A stretch of 64,000 nucleotides of DNA from Mollicutes bacterium (GTDB lineage Bacteria > Bacillota_I > Bacilli_A > Izemoplasmatales > Izemoplasmataceae): assembly GCA_003552925.1 (NCBI GenBank), contig PUOX01000064.1:1-64000 (forward strand), written 5' to 3'. The translations under genes were made by a program, and so were the position numbers. The notes below the pieces were generated by a model. It saw only the letters and a program-made list of their open reading frames with translations, did no database searches and was not told where the DNA came from. Each line of letters starts with the position of its first letter. Position 1 is the stretch's first letter. Shown piece after piece: positions 7,780 to 17,362 of the stretch.

Positions 7780-9831
7780 TTATTCGTCCGCACACTTTTT
7801 GTTGTTGCAGACGACGGACCCGTCGTCAAGTTCCACCATTAAGTCGTCGCATCCTTTGCATGCGTCGCCGGTCGGTTTGCCGCGTAGAATGTTTTTGCAT
7901 TTGGGGAAGTTGTCGCAGGCAAAAAACGTTTTGCCTTTGTTGCGGCCTCTTTTGGCCTCGCGCTCCACGATTTCTCCCTTTTTGCATTTCGGGCAAGTCA
8001 ATCCGGTCTTGTTGGGTTCTTTTTTCTTGTCGTTTTTGATGTATTTGCAATCTGGAAAGCCGCTGCAAGCCTCAAACGTTCCATAACGGCTGGTGCGGTA
8101 CACCATGTCGCGTCCGCACTTAGGACATTTTTCGCCCGTGAGTTTCGGCGCGGCTTTCTCCATTTCCTTGTTCGCCTTTTCAACAAGTGGAATGAAACGA
8201 TTGTAGAAGTCCGCAATGATTTCTAGATGATCGATGTCCTCGTTGGCGATGTCGTCCAGCACGTCTTCCATTTGCGCCGTATAATCCACACTGATGATGC
8301 GGGCGAAATACTGTTCAAGCTTCTCGATGGTCAACCGACCTTGTTCGGTGGGCGTGAATTTCTTCTCCTTGGTGGTGACGTAGCGGCGTTTTTTCAACGT
8401 CGAAACGGTTTGCGAGTAAGTGCTCGGCCGACCGATGCCCTTTTCTTCCATTTCCTTGATGAGCCGCGCTTCTGTGAAACGGGCGGGCGGAGAAGTGAAG
8501 TGCTGGCTTTTTTCAACCTTTTTCGCATTGAGCGTATCGCCTTCTTTGAATTCCGGAAGGTTGCTGGTCTCGATGCTTTGATAGGGACCGTAAACTTTCA
8601 AATAACCCTCGAAAAGCATCTCTTGCGCCTTGGCTTTGAATTCCGCATCGGCGTTTTTCAAAATCATCGTGGTGTTTTTCAGCACGGCCGGACGCATGAG
8701 CGCGGCGAGCGCCCTGGCATAAATCATCTTGTAAAGCCGGTATTCGTCGTCTTTCAAATAAGGTTTCACTTTTTTGGGATGGTTTCGGATATCCGTAGGA
8801 CGGATGGCTTCGTGGGCGTCTTGCGCGCCTTCTTTGGTTTGGGATTTGCGGTAGCGTCCGACGTAGTCTTCGCCGTATTCTTTGCGGATATGGCTTTTGG
8901 CGGGTTTGATGAACGAATCGGAAAGTCGGGTCGAGTCTGTACGCATATAGGTAATCAAACCAACGGTTTCACTCTTCAAATCGATGCCTTCGTACAATTT
9001 CTGGGCGGTCATCATCGTGCGCTGCCCGCTCATGTTGAGGCGGGTCGAGGCCTCTTGCTGCAACGAAGAGGTGGTAAAAGGCGCTTTGGGTGCCCGGCGA
9101 CGTTCTTTGTCCTTGACAGATTGCACCTTGAAAACATCTTGTAGGCTCTTGAGCAGTTTGTCCGCCTCTTCTTCATTCTTCAAAGAAGGTTTGCGTTTCT
9201 TGATTTTGCTGAGTTCCGCGTCGAACTCATTGAAATGCGCGGTGATTTTCCAATATTCTTCGGGTGTGAACGCTTCAATCTCCCGTTCACGGTCGACAAT
9301 CATCTTAAGCGCCGCACTTTGCACTCGACCTGCGGATTTGGACTTGATTTTGCTTTGTAGAAGCTTGCTTAGTTTAAAGCCGATGATACGGTCCAAGATT
9401 CTTCTGGTCTCTTGGGAGGAGACCAAGTGCAAATCGATATCCCTGGGGTTTTCAAACGCTTGTTGGACGGCATCTTTCGTGACCTCGTTAAAAATGACTC
9501 GGTGGGTAGGCTTCTTGTCGCTTTCCAACTCCAAAACCTCTTTGAGGTGCCAACTGATGGCTTCGCCTTCCCTGTCGGGGTCCGTTGCCAAAAAAACCGC
9601 ACTGGCTTTGTCCGCGGCTTTCTTTAAAGCGTCAATGGTTTTTTGTTTGTCGTCAAGCACCGTGTAACGGGGCTTGAAGTTGTTTTCGATGTCGAGGCCG
9701 AGGCCGCCGGTTCCGGAAATCGCTAAATCCCGGATATGGCCTTTGGACGATAGCACCTCGTAATCGTTTCCGAGGTATTGCTTGATTGTTTTGGACTTGC
9801 TCGGCGATTCGACAATGACCAGTTTGTCCAT
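7780..9831 (-). CDS. topA: DNA topoisomerase I
   Basis: A 683-residue type IA topoisomerase that relaxes negative supercoils. The Toprim domain begins DKLVIVESPSKSKTI and carries DPDREGEAISWHL (metal-binding acidic triad). The catalytic tyrosine is in GLITYMRTDSTRLSD. Three C-terminal zinc-ribbon-like modules have paired CxxC motifs (CPKCGRD, CPKCKKG, CKGCDD). The ATG at 9831 is chosen because the upstream GTG at 9840 lies inside the GGGAGTG ribosome site. Confidence 0.97.
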   Translation of the reverse strand: MDKLVIVESPSKSKTIKQYLGNDYEVLSSKGHIRDLAISGTGGLGLDIENNFKPRYTVLDDKQKTIDALKKAADKASAVFLATDPDREGEAISWHLKEVLELESDKKPTHRVIFNEVTKDAVQQAFENPRDIDLHLVSSQETRRILDRIIGFKLSKLLQSKIKSKSAGRVQSAALKMIVDREREIEAFTPEEYWKITAHFNEFDAELSKIKKRKPSLKNEEEADKLLKSLQDVFKVQSVKDKERRRAPKAPFTTSSLQQEASTRLNMSGQRTMMTAQKLYEGIDLKSETVGLITYMRTDSTRLSDSFIKPAKSHIRKEYGEDYVGRYRKSQTKEGAQDAHEAIRPTDIRNHPKKVKPYLKDDEYRLYKMIYARALAALMRPAVLKNTTMILKNADAEFKAKAQEMLFEGYLKVYGPYQSIETSNLPEFKEGDTLNAKKVEKSQHFTSPPARFTEARLIKEMEEKGIGRPSTYSQTVSTLKKRRYVTTKEKKFTPTEQGRLTIEKLEQYFARIISVDYTAQMEDVLDDIANEDIDHLEIIADFYNRFIPLVEKANKEMEKAAPKLTGEKCPKCGRDMVYRTSRYGTFEACSGFPDCKYIKNDKKKEPNKTGLTCPKCKKGEIVEREAKRGRNKGKTFFACDNFPKCKNILRGKPTGDACKGCDDLMVELDDGSVVCNNKKCADE

Positions 9832-9854
9832 AGAGTTCACTCCCGATAGGGCGT

Positions 9855-9884
9855 ATTATGCCAAAACTGTTTTGCGTTTGTCAA
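9855..9884 (-). promoter_or_regulatory. Promoter of topA
   Basis: TTGACA (9879-9884), an 18-base spacer, and CATAAT (9855-9860) preceded by TGG, just downstream of the prmC stop codon. Confidence 0.65.
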
Positions 9885-9895
9885 GTGAACAGGGG

Positions 9896-10741
9896 TCACT
9901 TGTTGGTGAAAAAGGTCATCCTGTCTTTTCCCTGCATGTCTTTCTTTTGTATGATACGGACATTCTTGAACGTTTTCTTGATCAACTTCTTCAATTGTTT
10001 TCCATGATGCGAAGCGTGCTCGAAGGCGACGAGAAACTCATCTTTGAGCACATTCGGCAACTCGCGAATGATGCTTTTGTAATAATCGAGGCCGTCTTTG
10101 CCACCAAAAAGAGCGATGGGGGGTTCGTGTTCGCTGATGACGGGGTCAAGCTTCTCATCATCGGGGATGTAAGGAGGGTTGGAAACGACCACGTCAAACT
10201 TCTTGCCGTTTACGGGCTCTAGAAGGTTTCCGCTTTCGAAACGCACTTTCCCGCCTAAGCGTTCACGGTTCTTGCGGGCGATGGCCAGCGCCTTTTCCGA
10301 AATGTCCGTAGCCACGGCTCGGACGTTGTCGCATTCCAAGGATAGGGTGAGGGCCAAACAACCGGAGCCGGTGCCGATATCCAAAACGTCGATCGACTTT
10401 CCGGGAAAATATTCGTCCATGAGGAGTATGACGTTTTCAGCGAGTTCTTCCGTTTCGCATCTCGGTATCATCACATCGCTGTTGACGTAAAACGAACGAC
10501 CGAAAAAATACTCGTATTCCATCAAATGTTGAACCGGTTTGTTGTGGATGATGTATTGGTCCAAAGCACGCAAAAATGCACGATAATTCTTTTGCGGCAT
10601 ATTCGTGTTCAAACTGGCCACAAGCTGCGTGCTGGTAAGGCCGGAATAATGAAGCAGCAACCGCTTGACGGCACTGGGTTCTTTTCCGTTGTCGGAAGCG
10701 TATTGCTCGTTGACTTTCAAAATGTCGCGGTAGGTGGGCAT
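9896..10741 (-). CDS. prmC: Release factor glutamine methyltransferase PrmC
   Basis: The 281-residue SAM-dependent enzyme methylates the GGQ glutamine of release factors. An N-terminal helical substrate-recognition domain is followed by DVLDIGTGSGCLAL (SAM site) and VVSNPPYIPDD (NPPY catalytic motif). The ATG at 10741 has AAGGAGGA upstream, better placed than the start at 10768. It follows prfA, its substrate gene, by 33 bases, a conserved pairing. Confidence 0.95.
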   Translation of the reverse strand: MPTYRDILKVNEQYASDNGKEPSAVKRLLLHYSGLTSTQLVASLNTNMPQKNYRAFLRALDQYIIHNKPVQHLMEYEYFFGRSFYVNSDVMIPRCETEELAENVILLMDEYFPGKSIDVLDIGTGSGCLALTLSLECDNVRAVATDISEKALAIARKNRERLGGKVRFESGNLLEPVNGKKFDVVVSNPPYIPDDEKLDPVISEHEPPIALFGGKDGLDYYKSIIRELPNVLKDEFLVAFEHASHHGKQLKKLIKKTFKNVRIIQKKDMQGKDRMTFFTNK

Positions 10742-10774
10742 AGAAATCCTCCTTGGCCAAAAGACCAAATAGGG

Positions 10775-11836
10775 CTATTGTTCTTCAAGCTTCCGCTTGA
10801 ATTCCTCGTCATGCAACGCCTCGATGATGGGGTCGAGTTCGCCTTCCATGACTTTGTCGAGGTTGTGGGTGGTAAACTGTATCCGGTGGTCGGTGATGCG
10901 GTTTTGCGGGTAGTTGTAGGTACGGATTTTTTCGCTTCTCTCGCCCGTGCCGATTTTTGAGCGCCGTTCTTCGCCCTCTTTTTCGCGGCGTTCTTTTTCG
11001 ACGGCGTCGTAAAGACGGGCGCGCATGATTTTAAGGGCCGTAGCCTTATTTTCGTGCTGGCTTTTCCCATCTTGACATGTGACAATCAATCCGGTGGGCT
11101 CATGCGTCACGCGCACGGCGGAATCTGTTTTGTTGACGCTTTGTCCGCCGGAACCGCTGGAGCGGAATGTGTCGATGCGCAAATCGTTCATGTTCATCTC
11201 CACGTCAATCTCTTCCGCCTCGGGCAAAACTACGACTGTGGCGGTCGATGTGTGGATGCGCCCTTGGGATTCGGTGGCGGGCACTCTTTGCACCCTGTGA
11301 GCGCCGGATTCGTATTTCATATACGAATACACCTGGTCGCCAGAGATGGTGAACTCGATTTGATTGAAGCCACCGGCGTCGCTTTCGTCGGCGTTGACAA
11401 CGCTTAAGTTCCATGAGTGCTTTTCGGCGTATTTCATATACATCCGGTATAGATCTCCGGCAAAAATGTTCGCTTCGCTGCCGCCGGCGGCGCCGCGGAT
11501 TTCCACGATGACGTTTTTTTCATCGTTGGGGTCTTTAGGGATTAAGAGCCTTTGCAAGCGCTCTTCGAGACTAACCATTTTCTCACGGGCCTCTTCGAGT
11601 TCTTCAGCGGCCATTTCGCGAATGTCCGCGTCGTCGTCTTTGGCCATGTCTTTCAAATCGTCAACGGTTTGCTCGAGTTCTAGATAGTCATTATAAAGAG
11701 AGACCGTTTTTTCCAAACTTCGCTGTTCTTTGGAAAGCTCGGTCATTTTTTCGATGTCTTGGGTAATCTCCGGTTTGCTCAACTCTTCGTTGATTGTTTG
11801 ATAGCGTTCTTTGATTTTTTCCAAACGTTCTTTCAT
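10775..11836 (-). CDS. prfA: Peptide chain release factor 1
   Basis: The 353-residue RF1 reads UAA and UAG. The PAT codon-recognition tripeptide is in RVPATESQGR. The peptidyl-hydrolysis GGQ is in SSGSGGQSVNKTDSAVR. The N-terminal helical domain 1 is complete. prmC follows in the same transcript. RF2 is not in this window, and UGA is nonetheless used as a stop here, so an RF2 gene is expected elsewhere. Confidence 0.97.
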   Translation of the reverse strand: MKERLEKIKERYQTINEELSKPEITQDIEKMTELSKEQRSLEKTVSLYNDYLELEQTVDDLKDMAKDDDADIREMAAEELEEAREKMVSLEERLQRLLIPKDPNDEKNVIVEIRGAAGGSEANIFAGDLYRMYMKYAEKHSWNLSVVNADESDAGGFNQIEFTISGDQVYSYMKYESGAHRVQRVPATESQGRIHTSTATVVVLPEAEEIDVEMNMNDLRIDTFRSSGSGGQSVNKTDSAVRVTHEPTGLIVTCQDGKSQHENKATALKIMRARLYDAVEKERREKEGEERRSKIGTGERSEKIRTYNYPQNRITDHRIQFTTHNLDKVMEGELDPIIEALHDEEFKRKLEEQ

Positions 11837-11857
11837 AGGGTTTCAACTCCGGACCTA

Positions 11858-11886
11858 ATTATAGTATAGTGCCTGACAATTTTCAA
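11858..11886 (-). promoter_or_regulatory. Promoter of prfA-prmC
   Basis: TTGAAA (11881-11886), a 17-base spacer, and consensus TATAAT (11858-11863). Confidence 0.75.
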
Positions 11887-11967
11887 GCGAAAGATGCCGT
11901 GTTGCAAGCGAACGGCTTAAAGGACCACACAAAGGCGTCCATAGCCAGATTATGCACACGGTAAGAA

Positions 11968-11990
11968 AAAACACGCGGAGGAGCGTGTTT
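11968..11990 (-). terminator. Terminator of the gdpP-rplI-dnaB operon
   Basis: AAACACGC pairs with GCGTGTTT around a 6-base loop, followed by a T-run in the leftward transcript. The stem begins within the dnaB stop codon. Confidence 0.75.
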
Positions 11991-13353
11991 AATCAATATC
12001 GTCAAGGTCGGTTTCCTGCGGTTCGTGCTTGGGGTCGCTCGTGGTTTTGAACTGGGAATACTTCTTGCGGAAAATCAGCGGGAAACCGTTGACGTTGGTC
12101 GCGCCGCTACGGTTTTTCGCAACCATGACGTCGACGATGTCGGGCCGGTCGCTGTCTTCGTTGTAATAATCGTCTCGATAAAGGAACAGCACGACGTCCG
12201 CATCCTGTTCGATGGATCCGGATTCGCGCAAATCCGCCATGATGGGTTTTTTGACGTTGCGCTGTTCAACGCTTCTAGAAAGCTGCGAAAGTGCCACGAC
12301 CGGAATTTTTAGCTCGCGCGCCATTTCTTTCAAGGTGCGGCTGATTTCGGAGACTTCTTGCACGCGGTTCGTGTGCGCGAAGGATCCGCTCAAGAGCTGG
12401 AGGTAGTCGATGACGACGACGTCAAGCTTGTTTTCTTGAGCGAGCTTTCGGCATTTTTGTCGAAGATCGGTCACTTTCACGGTGCCTGAGTCGTCAAACA
12501 AAACATTCAGTTTCGCCAAGCGGTCGCTGGCGACGGAGAGCCTTTGCCATTCGTTTGGGTTGAGTTCGCCAAGCCTCAATCGGGTGCTTGCCACGTTCGC
12601 TTCGCCCGAAAGCATACGGCTGACGAGTTGTTCGACGCCCATTTCCAAAGAGAAAAAGGCGATGTAGGGGCGGCTTTTGAGTTTGGCGATGTTGCTGGCT
12701 ATGTTGAGCGCGAACGCACTTTTCCCCATCGAGGGGCGCGCGGCAATGATGTAGAGTTCTGAAGGCTGCAAGCCCAAAGTGTATTGGTTGAGGCGTTCGA
12801 ACCCCGTGTCGAGACCGGTGAGTTCGCCCTGTTTGTTTTTGGCTTCTTCCGTTTTGCTGATGACCTCTTCGGTGACCGTCCGCAAATCGATGAAGTCGGA
12901 AGTCCTGCGCGAACGGGAAACATCGAAAATACGGGATTCCGATTCGTCGATGTAATTTTGCATGTCTTTCGCTTCGAATCCTTTTTCCGATACGTTTTGG
13001 GCCACCTGGATCATGTTGCGGATGACCGCTTTGTCGCGGACGATGTTGATGTAATGCTCAAGATTCGCAAGCGAAGGCGTGGTGTCAGAAAGCCCTAATA
13101 TGTAATCCGAACCTCCCGCGTCAAGCAGCGTTTGCTCCGTATCCAGACGGTCAATCAGCGTGGTGTAGTCGATGTCGATGGATTCTTCATAGAGCTTTAA
13201 GATCGCTTTGTAGATAATCCGATGGCGACGCGTGAAAAAATCGTCGACCGAGAGCGAGTCGGCGATGGTCTTTATGGAATTGGGATCGAGGAATACGGCG
13301 CCTAAGACGTTTTGTTCCGCATCGAGATTGTGCGGCATTGTTTTTTCAGGCAT
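11989..13353 (-). CDS. dnaB: Replicative DNA helicase DnaB/DnaC type
   Basis: The 454-residue hexameric 5'-3' helicase has an N-terminal primase-interaction domain (PHNLDAEQNVLGAVFLDP). The RecA-like motor has Walker A AARPSMGKSAFALN, Walker B VVIDYLQLLSG, and the ALSQLSRSVEQR loop. The ATG at 13353 lies one base after the L9 stop, so translation is probably coupled. The C-terminus is acidic. B. subtilis calls this gene dnaC and also keeps it next to rplI. Confidence 0.96.
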   Translation of the reverse strand: MPEKTMPHNLDAEQNVLGAVFLDPNSIKTIADSLSVDDFFTRRHRIIYKAILKLYEESIDIDYTTLIDRLDTEQTLLDAGGSDYILGLSDTTPSLANLEHYINIVRDKAVIRNMIQVAQNVSEKGFEAKDMQNYIDESESRIFDVSRSRRTSDFIDLRTVTEEVISKTEEAKNKQGELTGLDTGFERLNQYTLGLQPSELYIIAARPSMGKSAFALNIASNIAKLKSRPYIAFFSLEMGVEQLVSRMLSGEANVASTRLRLGELNPNEWQRLSVASDRLAKLNVLFDDSGTVKVTDLRQKCRKLAQENKLDVVVIDYLQLLSGSFAHTNRVQEVSEISRTLKEMARELKIPVVALSQLSRSVEQRNVKKPIMADLRESGSIEQDADVVLFLYRDDYYNEDSDRPDIVDVMVAKNRSGATNVNGFPLIFRKKYSQFKTTSDPKHEPQETDLDDID

Positions 13354-13354
13354 G

Positions 13355-13801
13355 TTACGCTTCTTCCACGACATGCAGTTCAAATGTCGCGGTCACATCT
13401 TTGTGGAGTTTTAGCGCGATTTCGTAAGTGCCTAGCGCCGAAATCGGTTCGTCTAGTTGAATCTTTCGCTTGTCAATCTCGACGTTATGTTGGGCTTTGA
13501 AGGCATCGGCGATTTGTTTCGTGGTGATTTTACCGAAAAGTTTGCCACTTTCGCCGACTTTGACTTCAACTTTGACCACGCGGTTCTCAATGCGGTCTTT
13601 GAGCGCTTTCATTTCCTCGTATAACTGTTCGGCCTCTTCTTTGGCCTTGCGGCGTTCGTCCTCTAAGGCCTGAATGTTTTCGGGAGTGGCTTCGATGGCT
13701 TGCCCACTGGTTAGGAGATAGTTCCCATACCCGGGTTTGACATCCACCATTTCTCCTTTTTTGCCACGGCCTTTCACATCTTTTTTCAATATGACTTTCA
13801 T
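13355..13801 (-). CDS. rplI: Ribosomal protein L9, internal start inside the gdpP fusion
   Basis: An in-frame ATG at 13801 starts a full-length 148-residue L9. It has the N-terminal rRNA-binding domain ([20 protein letters not shown]), the long connecting helix and the C-terminal domain. AGGAGGAG (13808-13815) sits six bases upstream, an optimal ribosome site. Free L9 is therefore likely made by internal initiation even though the upstream GdpP frame has no stop. The ratio of free to fused L9 cannot be inferred. Confidence 0.8.
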   Translation of the reverse strand: MKVILKKDVKGRGKKGEMVDVKPGYGNYLLTSGQAIEATPENIQALEDERRKAKEEAEQLYEEMKALKDRIENRVVKVEVKVGESGKLFGKITTKQIADAFKAQHNVEIDKRKIQLDEPISALGTYEIALKLHKDVTATFELHVVEEA

Positions 13802-15784
13802 AGGTTTCTCCTCCTGACTGGTTTCTTCGAGCAAGGATTCAAGCTCGAGTTTGAGTTTCTCCAAATCGTCGGTTTGCACTTGGGCGCCGGCGTTGTTGAA
13901 ATGGCCGCCGCCACCGAATTTTTCCATGAGCGTTTGCACATTGAACCCTTCAAGACTGCGCGCACTTATAGCGCCGGTTTGCTTATCGATTTGGCCAACG
14001 GCAAACGCGGCGACGATGTCGTCAATCTCCAACAAATCGTTGGCGATTTTCGCAAGCATGATACGGTCCGCGTCGACCTCGTCGGGGACAAGAACGATGG
14101 CAAAACGCTTATGGATGACTTCGGCCCTGCGCAAAAGCTCGGCTTTGGTTTTGAGTTCTTCCAACGACTCGCGCAGGATGGTTTTCACGCGATAGGTGTC
14201 GGCGCCAAAACGGCGCAGTACCGCCGCCGCCTCAAACGTCCGCGACCCGGTGCGATACATGAAGTTGTTCGTGTCCACAATGATGCCCGCAAGCATGACG
14301 GTCGCTTCGAAAGTGTTGATGAAGATATCTTTAGGGTAAGCGCTAATCATCTCAATGACGAGTTCGGTCGTCGAGGAAGCGTACGGTTCGACGTAGGAAA
14401 GACGGGTGTCTTCTACGTAAGATTCCATCTTGCGATGATGGTCGATGATTACGCGGGATGCGGCGTTGGCAACAAGCCGCTCGTCCAACAATTGAGCTTT
14501 CGCGTGGTGGTCGACGAGAACGACCAAACTGCGGTTGTCTTGGTACTGACGCGCTTTGTCCACGCTCACAAACATATCCAAAAGGCTTTCATACTCATAA
14601 CGTACTTTGGTGAGAATTTTGTCCACGGTATGGTCAAGCTGGTCGAAATCTAAAACGATATATGCCTCGGCATGAGCGCTTTTGGCCATTTTGAGTATGC
14701 CTATAGCTGCTCCGAGTGCGTCGGCGTCAGGATATAGATGGGGCATGATGAACACTTTGCTGGACTCTTCAAACAATAAGTCCAGCTTTTTGGCGTTGAT
14801 GCGGCTGGAGATTCGGGTGCGTTTTTCCTGTGTGTTCGTGTTGCCCCCGAAATATTTGAAATCTTCGCCTTGAATGTTGATGACGATTTGATCGCCACCC
14901 CTCGACAAGGCCAGATCCAAAGCTTCTTCAGCAATGACCGCCAAGTTGCGAAGCGGAATCGAAGCGCATGCGAACCCCCCACTCAAGGTAATCATCAAAT
15001 CGTTTTCTTTGGAAATGGTCGCAATCTCGTCCACAATCGAAAACTCTTCATTGACCAAATTGTCAAGGTTCTTCTTGTGCATGAACACATACATTTTTGT
15101 CGACGTCACCGGCACGAGATGAAACTCGCGGCGGACCGCCCATTCGTCCAAAGCGCCCAAAAGCTGTCCTTGTATTTCGTTTTGTTCTTGCACATCAAGC
15201 ACACCGATGGCGTCTTCCAAATTGTCCAGCTGCAGCACGCCAATGACGCTGGTGCTGTCTTCGTACGTTTTCTTTAATCGTTCGCGTTCGCTTTCTTTAT
15301 AGAAATACAGCGCTTGTTCTTCGTGGTGGAAATACACTTCGTAGTAATCGTCATAAATCTTGAAAATGCGGGGATGGGATAAAGAACCGGTCCTTAAAGC
15401 GTCGTAGATTTCCGGATGCAATATGCTCAAACTGCGTTTGTCCAGCGGGTTTTTAAAAAGGTCCTTGGCGGATGCGTTGGCGAAATGCACGACATAATCG
15501 TCGTCGAACAACAAAATGCCCGTAGGCATGTCATGCAGCAAACGTTCTTCGACTTTTTGTTTGCGATTAAGTATGTGCTCTTTCAACGAAAGTTGCTCTC
15601 GCAAGCCGCGAAGCTCGCTCCGGTCTTTTTTGGTCAGATACACAAGCATAGCAGCCAAGATTCCCGCAAACAACGTCGAAACTGCGAGCGCTGCAAACCA
15701 GTGCCGGTCGGTGAAAACCACACCAATCACCAGCACCCCCGTGAACACACATGCACTGAACAACGTCAATGTTCTTTCTTTCAT
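13355..15784 (-). CDS. gdpP-rplI: GdpP-type c-di-AMP phosphodiesterase fused to ribosomal protein L9
   Basis: The 809-residue open frame joins two proteins. Residues 1-661 are GdpP: two N-terminal membrane helices, a PAS-like region, a degenerate GGDEF region, then DHH/DHHA1 with [24 protein letters not shown] and the [10 protein letters not shown] loop. Together these hydrolyse c-di-AMP. Residues 662-809 are complete L9. No stop codon separates them, but a perfect AGGAGGAG precedes the internal L9 ATG. In B. subtilis the two are separate adjacent genes. Fused forms have been named in other Firmicutes (recalled, not checked). Confidence 0.93.
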   Translation of the reverse strand: MKERTLTLFSACVFTGVLVIGVVFTDRHWFAALAVSTLFAGILAAMLVYLTKKDRSELRGLREQLSLKEHILNRKQKVEERLLHDMPTGILLFDDDYVVHFANASAKDLFKNPLDKRSLSILHPEIYDALRTGSLSHPRIFKIYDDYYEVYFHHEEQALYFYKESERERLKKTYEDSTSVIGVLQLDNLEDAIGVLDVQEQNEIQGQLLGALDEWAVRREFHLVPVTSTKMYVFMHKKNLDNLVNEEFSIVDEIATISKENDLMITLSGGFACASIPLRNLAVIAEEALDLALSRGGDQIVINIQGEDFKYFGGNTNTQEKRTRISSRINAKKLDLLFEESSKVFIMPHLYPDADALGAAIGILKMAKSAHAEAYIVLDFDQLDHTVDKILTKVRYEYESLLDMFVSVDKARQYQDNRSLVVLVDHHAKAQLLDERLVANAASRVIIDHHRKMESYVEDTRLSYVEPYASSTTELVIEMISAYPKDIFINTFEATVMLAGIIVDTNNFMYRTGSRTFEAAAVLRRFGADTYRVKTILRESLEELKTKAELLRRAEVIHKRFAIVLVPDEVDADRIMLAKIANDLLEIDDIVAAFAVGQIDKQTGAISARSLEGFNVQTLMEKFGGGGHFNNAGAQVQTDDLEKLKLELESLLEETSQEEKPMKVILKKDVKGRGKKGEMVDVKPGYGNYLLTSGQAIEATPENIQALEDERRKAKEEAEQLYEEMKALKDRIENRVVKVEVKVGESGKLFGKITTKQIADAFKAQHNVEIDKRKIQLDEPISALGTYEIALKLHKDVTATFELHVVEEA

Positions 15785-15823
15785 ACATCCACCTTCAATG
15801 TCGGTTTGTGAGGTTACGAAATC

Positions 15824-15832
15824 ATTATATCA
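15824..15832 (-). promoter_or_regulatory. Extended -10 promoter of gdpP-rplI-dnaB
   Basis: TATAAT (15824-15829) is preceded by TGA. The -35 is weak (TTCGCC near 15847-15852). Confidence 0.5.
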
Positions 15833-15868
15833 TAAATCAAGCACAAGGCGAATAGGCGCAACCATTTC

Positions 15869-15897
15869 TTGACTTTCTTTCCTTGTCCCTCTATAAT
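15869..15897 (+). promoter_or_regulatory. Promoter of the queuosine-precursor transporter
   Basis: TTGACT (15869-15874), a 17-base spacer, and TATAAT (15892-15897). The transcript would begin about where the aptamer starts. Confidence 0.8.
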
Positions 15898-15908
15898 ACA
15901 CATTTGCA

Positions 15909-15949
15909 AGCGCAGTTCGCAACCATCCTGCGTTATCAAAACTAGGAGG
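15909..15949 (+). promoter_or_regulatory. preQ1-I riboswitch controlling translation
   Basis: The aptamer stem is CGCAG (15911-15915) with CTGCG (15928-15932). It encloses a TTCGCAACCATC loop and is followed by an A-rich tail, TTATCAAAACTAGGAGG (15933-15949). This resembles the class I preQ1 layout, including the T. tengcongensis tail (from memory). The tail merges with the AGGAGG ribosome site, so ligand-stabilised pseudoknotting would block initiation. The downstream gene is a queuosine-precursor transporter, which fits. Covariance search is not possible here. Confidence 0.8.
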
Positions 15950-15954
15950 CTATC

Positions 15955-16635
15955 ATGAACGAAATTCTATGGTTTTTGTTTGCACTTGTCAACTTCATCC
16001 TTGTCGTACTCATTTACAAAGTGTTTGGTAAAACCGGGCTTTTTGCCTGGATCGCCATGGGCACCGTGGTGGCAAACATCCAAGTTACCAAAAGCATCGA
16101 GCTCTTCGGCCTAGAAGCCACCCTCGGCAACATCATGTACGGCACGCTCTTTTTAGTGACCGACACGCTAAACGAAAAATACGGTCCGAAAGAGGCCAGA
16201 AGAGCGGTATACATAGGGTTTTTCACACTAATCAGCACGGTAATCATCATGCAAATCGCCTTGCGCTTTGAACCGATTGGAGAAGGTGTGATTATCCACG
16301 AAGCGATGGAACAGATTTTTGGCATCATGCCGCTAATCGCATTAGGAAGCCTCACCGCTTATATCGTCAGCCAGCTTTTTGACGTTTATGTGTTTCAACG
16401 CATCAAAAAAGCTTGGCCATCCGATCGTGCGCTATATGTGCGCAACCTAGGTTCGACGATGCTCTCGCAATTGCTCGACACCATCATTTTCGTCCCTATC
16501 GCCCTTTCAACGCTTTACTCGTTCCCCGTGCTCGTCAACATCTTCATCACCACTTACCTCATCAAAGTCATCGTCGCAGCGCTCGATACGCCGTTCGTTT
16601 ACTTGATGAAGAAGATCCGCCCCGTTAGCCGGTAA
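15955..16635 (+). CDS. yhhQ: Queuosine precursor transporter (YhhQ/COG1738 family)
   Basis: The 226-residue membrane protein has about six hydrophobic segments. The family-typical TLFLVTDTLNEKYGPKEARR lies around residues 65-84, and a C-terminal LIKVIVAALDTPFVYLMKKI matches YhhQ proteins. These import preQ0/preQ1 for tRNA queuosine modification. It is a lone rightward gene between two leftward ribosomal-protein operons, under a preQ1-I-like riboswitch. The function is established for E. coli YhhQ. Here the riboswitch context supports it. Confidence 0.9.
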   Translation: MNEILWFLFALVNFILVVLIYKVFGKTGLFAWIAMGTVVANIQVTKSIELFGLEATLGNIMYGTLFLVTDTLNEKYGPKEARRAVYIGFFTLISTVIIMQIALRFEPIGEGVIIHEAMEQIFGIMPLIALGSLTAYIVSQLFDVYVFQRIKKAWPSDRALYVRNLGSTMLSQLLDTIIFVPIALSTLYSFPVLVNIFITTYLIKVIVAALDTPFVYLMKKIRPVSR

Positions 16636-16666
16636 AAAAAATACGCAGAAATCTGCGTATTTTTTT
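16634..16666. terminator. Bidirectional terminator between yhhQ and rpsR
   Basis: ATACGCAG (16641-16648) pairs with CTGCGTAT (16653-16660), extended by A-run/T-run pairing. It terminates both convergent transcripts. Confidence 0.85.
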
Positions 16667-16898
16667 ATTCATCTTTTGCAAAGGGAATCAAAGCCATATG
16701 GCGAGCGCGCTTGATGGCGACGCTCAGCTCTTTTTGATAGCCGGACTTCGTACCCGTGACCCGCTTGGGGAGAATTTTCCCGTTTTCGTTGATAAAACGT
16801 CTAAGCAGGTCGACGTCTTTGAAGTCGATATATTTTATGTTGTTTTCCGTGAAATAACATGTTTTTTTGCGACGTCTGCGAAAGTTTCTTCTTGCCAT
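16665..16898 (-). CDS. rpsR: 30S ribosomal protein S18
   Basis: The 77-residue S18 has a basic N-terminus ([11 protein letters not shown]), the conserved [13 protein letters not shown] and [20 protein letters not shown]. It pairs with S6 in the 30S platform. Last gene of rpsF-ssb-rpsR. Confidence 0.97.
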   Translation of the reverse strand: MARRNFRRRRKKTCYFTENNIKYIDFKDVDLLRRFINENGKILPKRVTGTKSGYQKELSVAIKRARHMALIPFAKDE

Positions 16899-16913
16899 GA
16901 ATGCTGCCTCCTT

Positions 16914-17342
16914 TTAGAATGGTAGATCGTCTTCAGCGATATCGATGCTGTCGAGATCTTCTTCTTTTTCCTTTTGGGGCGCTTCCCGTTTCGGGGGCGC
17001 TTCCCGCGATGTAGGGTTTGAACCTTTCGGTTCCAAAAATTGTACCGAATAGGCAACGATTTCCGTGATAAAACGACGGTTGCCATCTTGATCATCGTAA
17101 GAGCGGCTTTGGATGCGTCCGTCGACACCAACCAAACTTCCTTTGGAAACGTATTGGGCGACATTTTCCGCCTGACGGCGCCAAACGACGCATTGGATGA
17201 AATCGACATCGTTTTCACCCTGTTGATTTTTGAACGGACGGTTGACCGCTAAGGTGAACGTTGTCACGGCAATATCGTTCGATGTGTGCCGCAATTCGGG
17301 ATTTTTCGTCAATACTCCGACTAAAATAGCACGGTTGATCAT
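16914..17342 (-). CDS. ssb: Single-stranded DNA-binding protein
   Basis: 142 residues. The OB fold starts [17 protein letters not shown] and includes [21 protein letters not shown] Pro/Lys/Glu-rich linker leads to the acidic tip DIAEDDLPF, which recruits partner proteins. ATG at 17342 is used because AGAGGTG precedes it; the GTG at 17351 overlaps that site. It lies between the two interacting S6 and S18 genes, as in most Firmicutes. Confidence 0.96.
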   Translation of the reverse strand: MINRAILVGVLTKNPELRHTSNDIAVTTFTLAVNRPFKNQQGENDVDFIQCVVWRRQAENVAQYVSKGSLVGVDGRIQSRSYDDQDGNRRFITEIVAYSVQFLEPKGSNPTSREAPPKREAPQKEKEEDLDSIDIAEDDLPF

Positions 17343-17362
17343 GGATAACACCTCTTAGTTTT

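Noticed and set aside
8227-9667. Long rightward open frames inside topA (up to 305 codons)
   Set aside because: Antisense shadow frames of a strongly conserved gene, without ribosome sites or recognisable motifs. Similar antisense frames inside rpoC, rpoB, cysS and secY were dismissed for the same reason.
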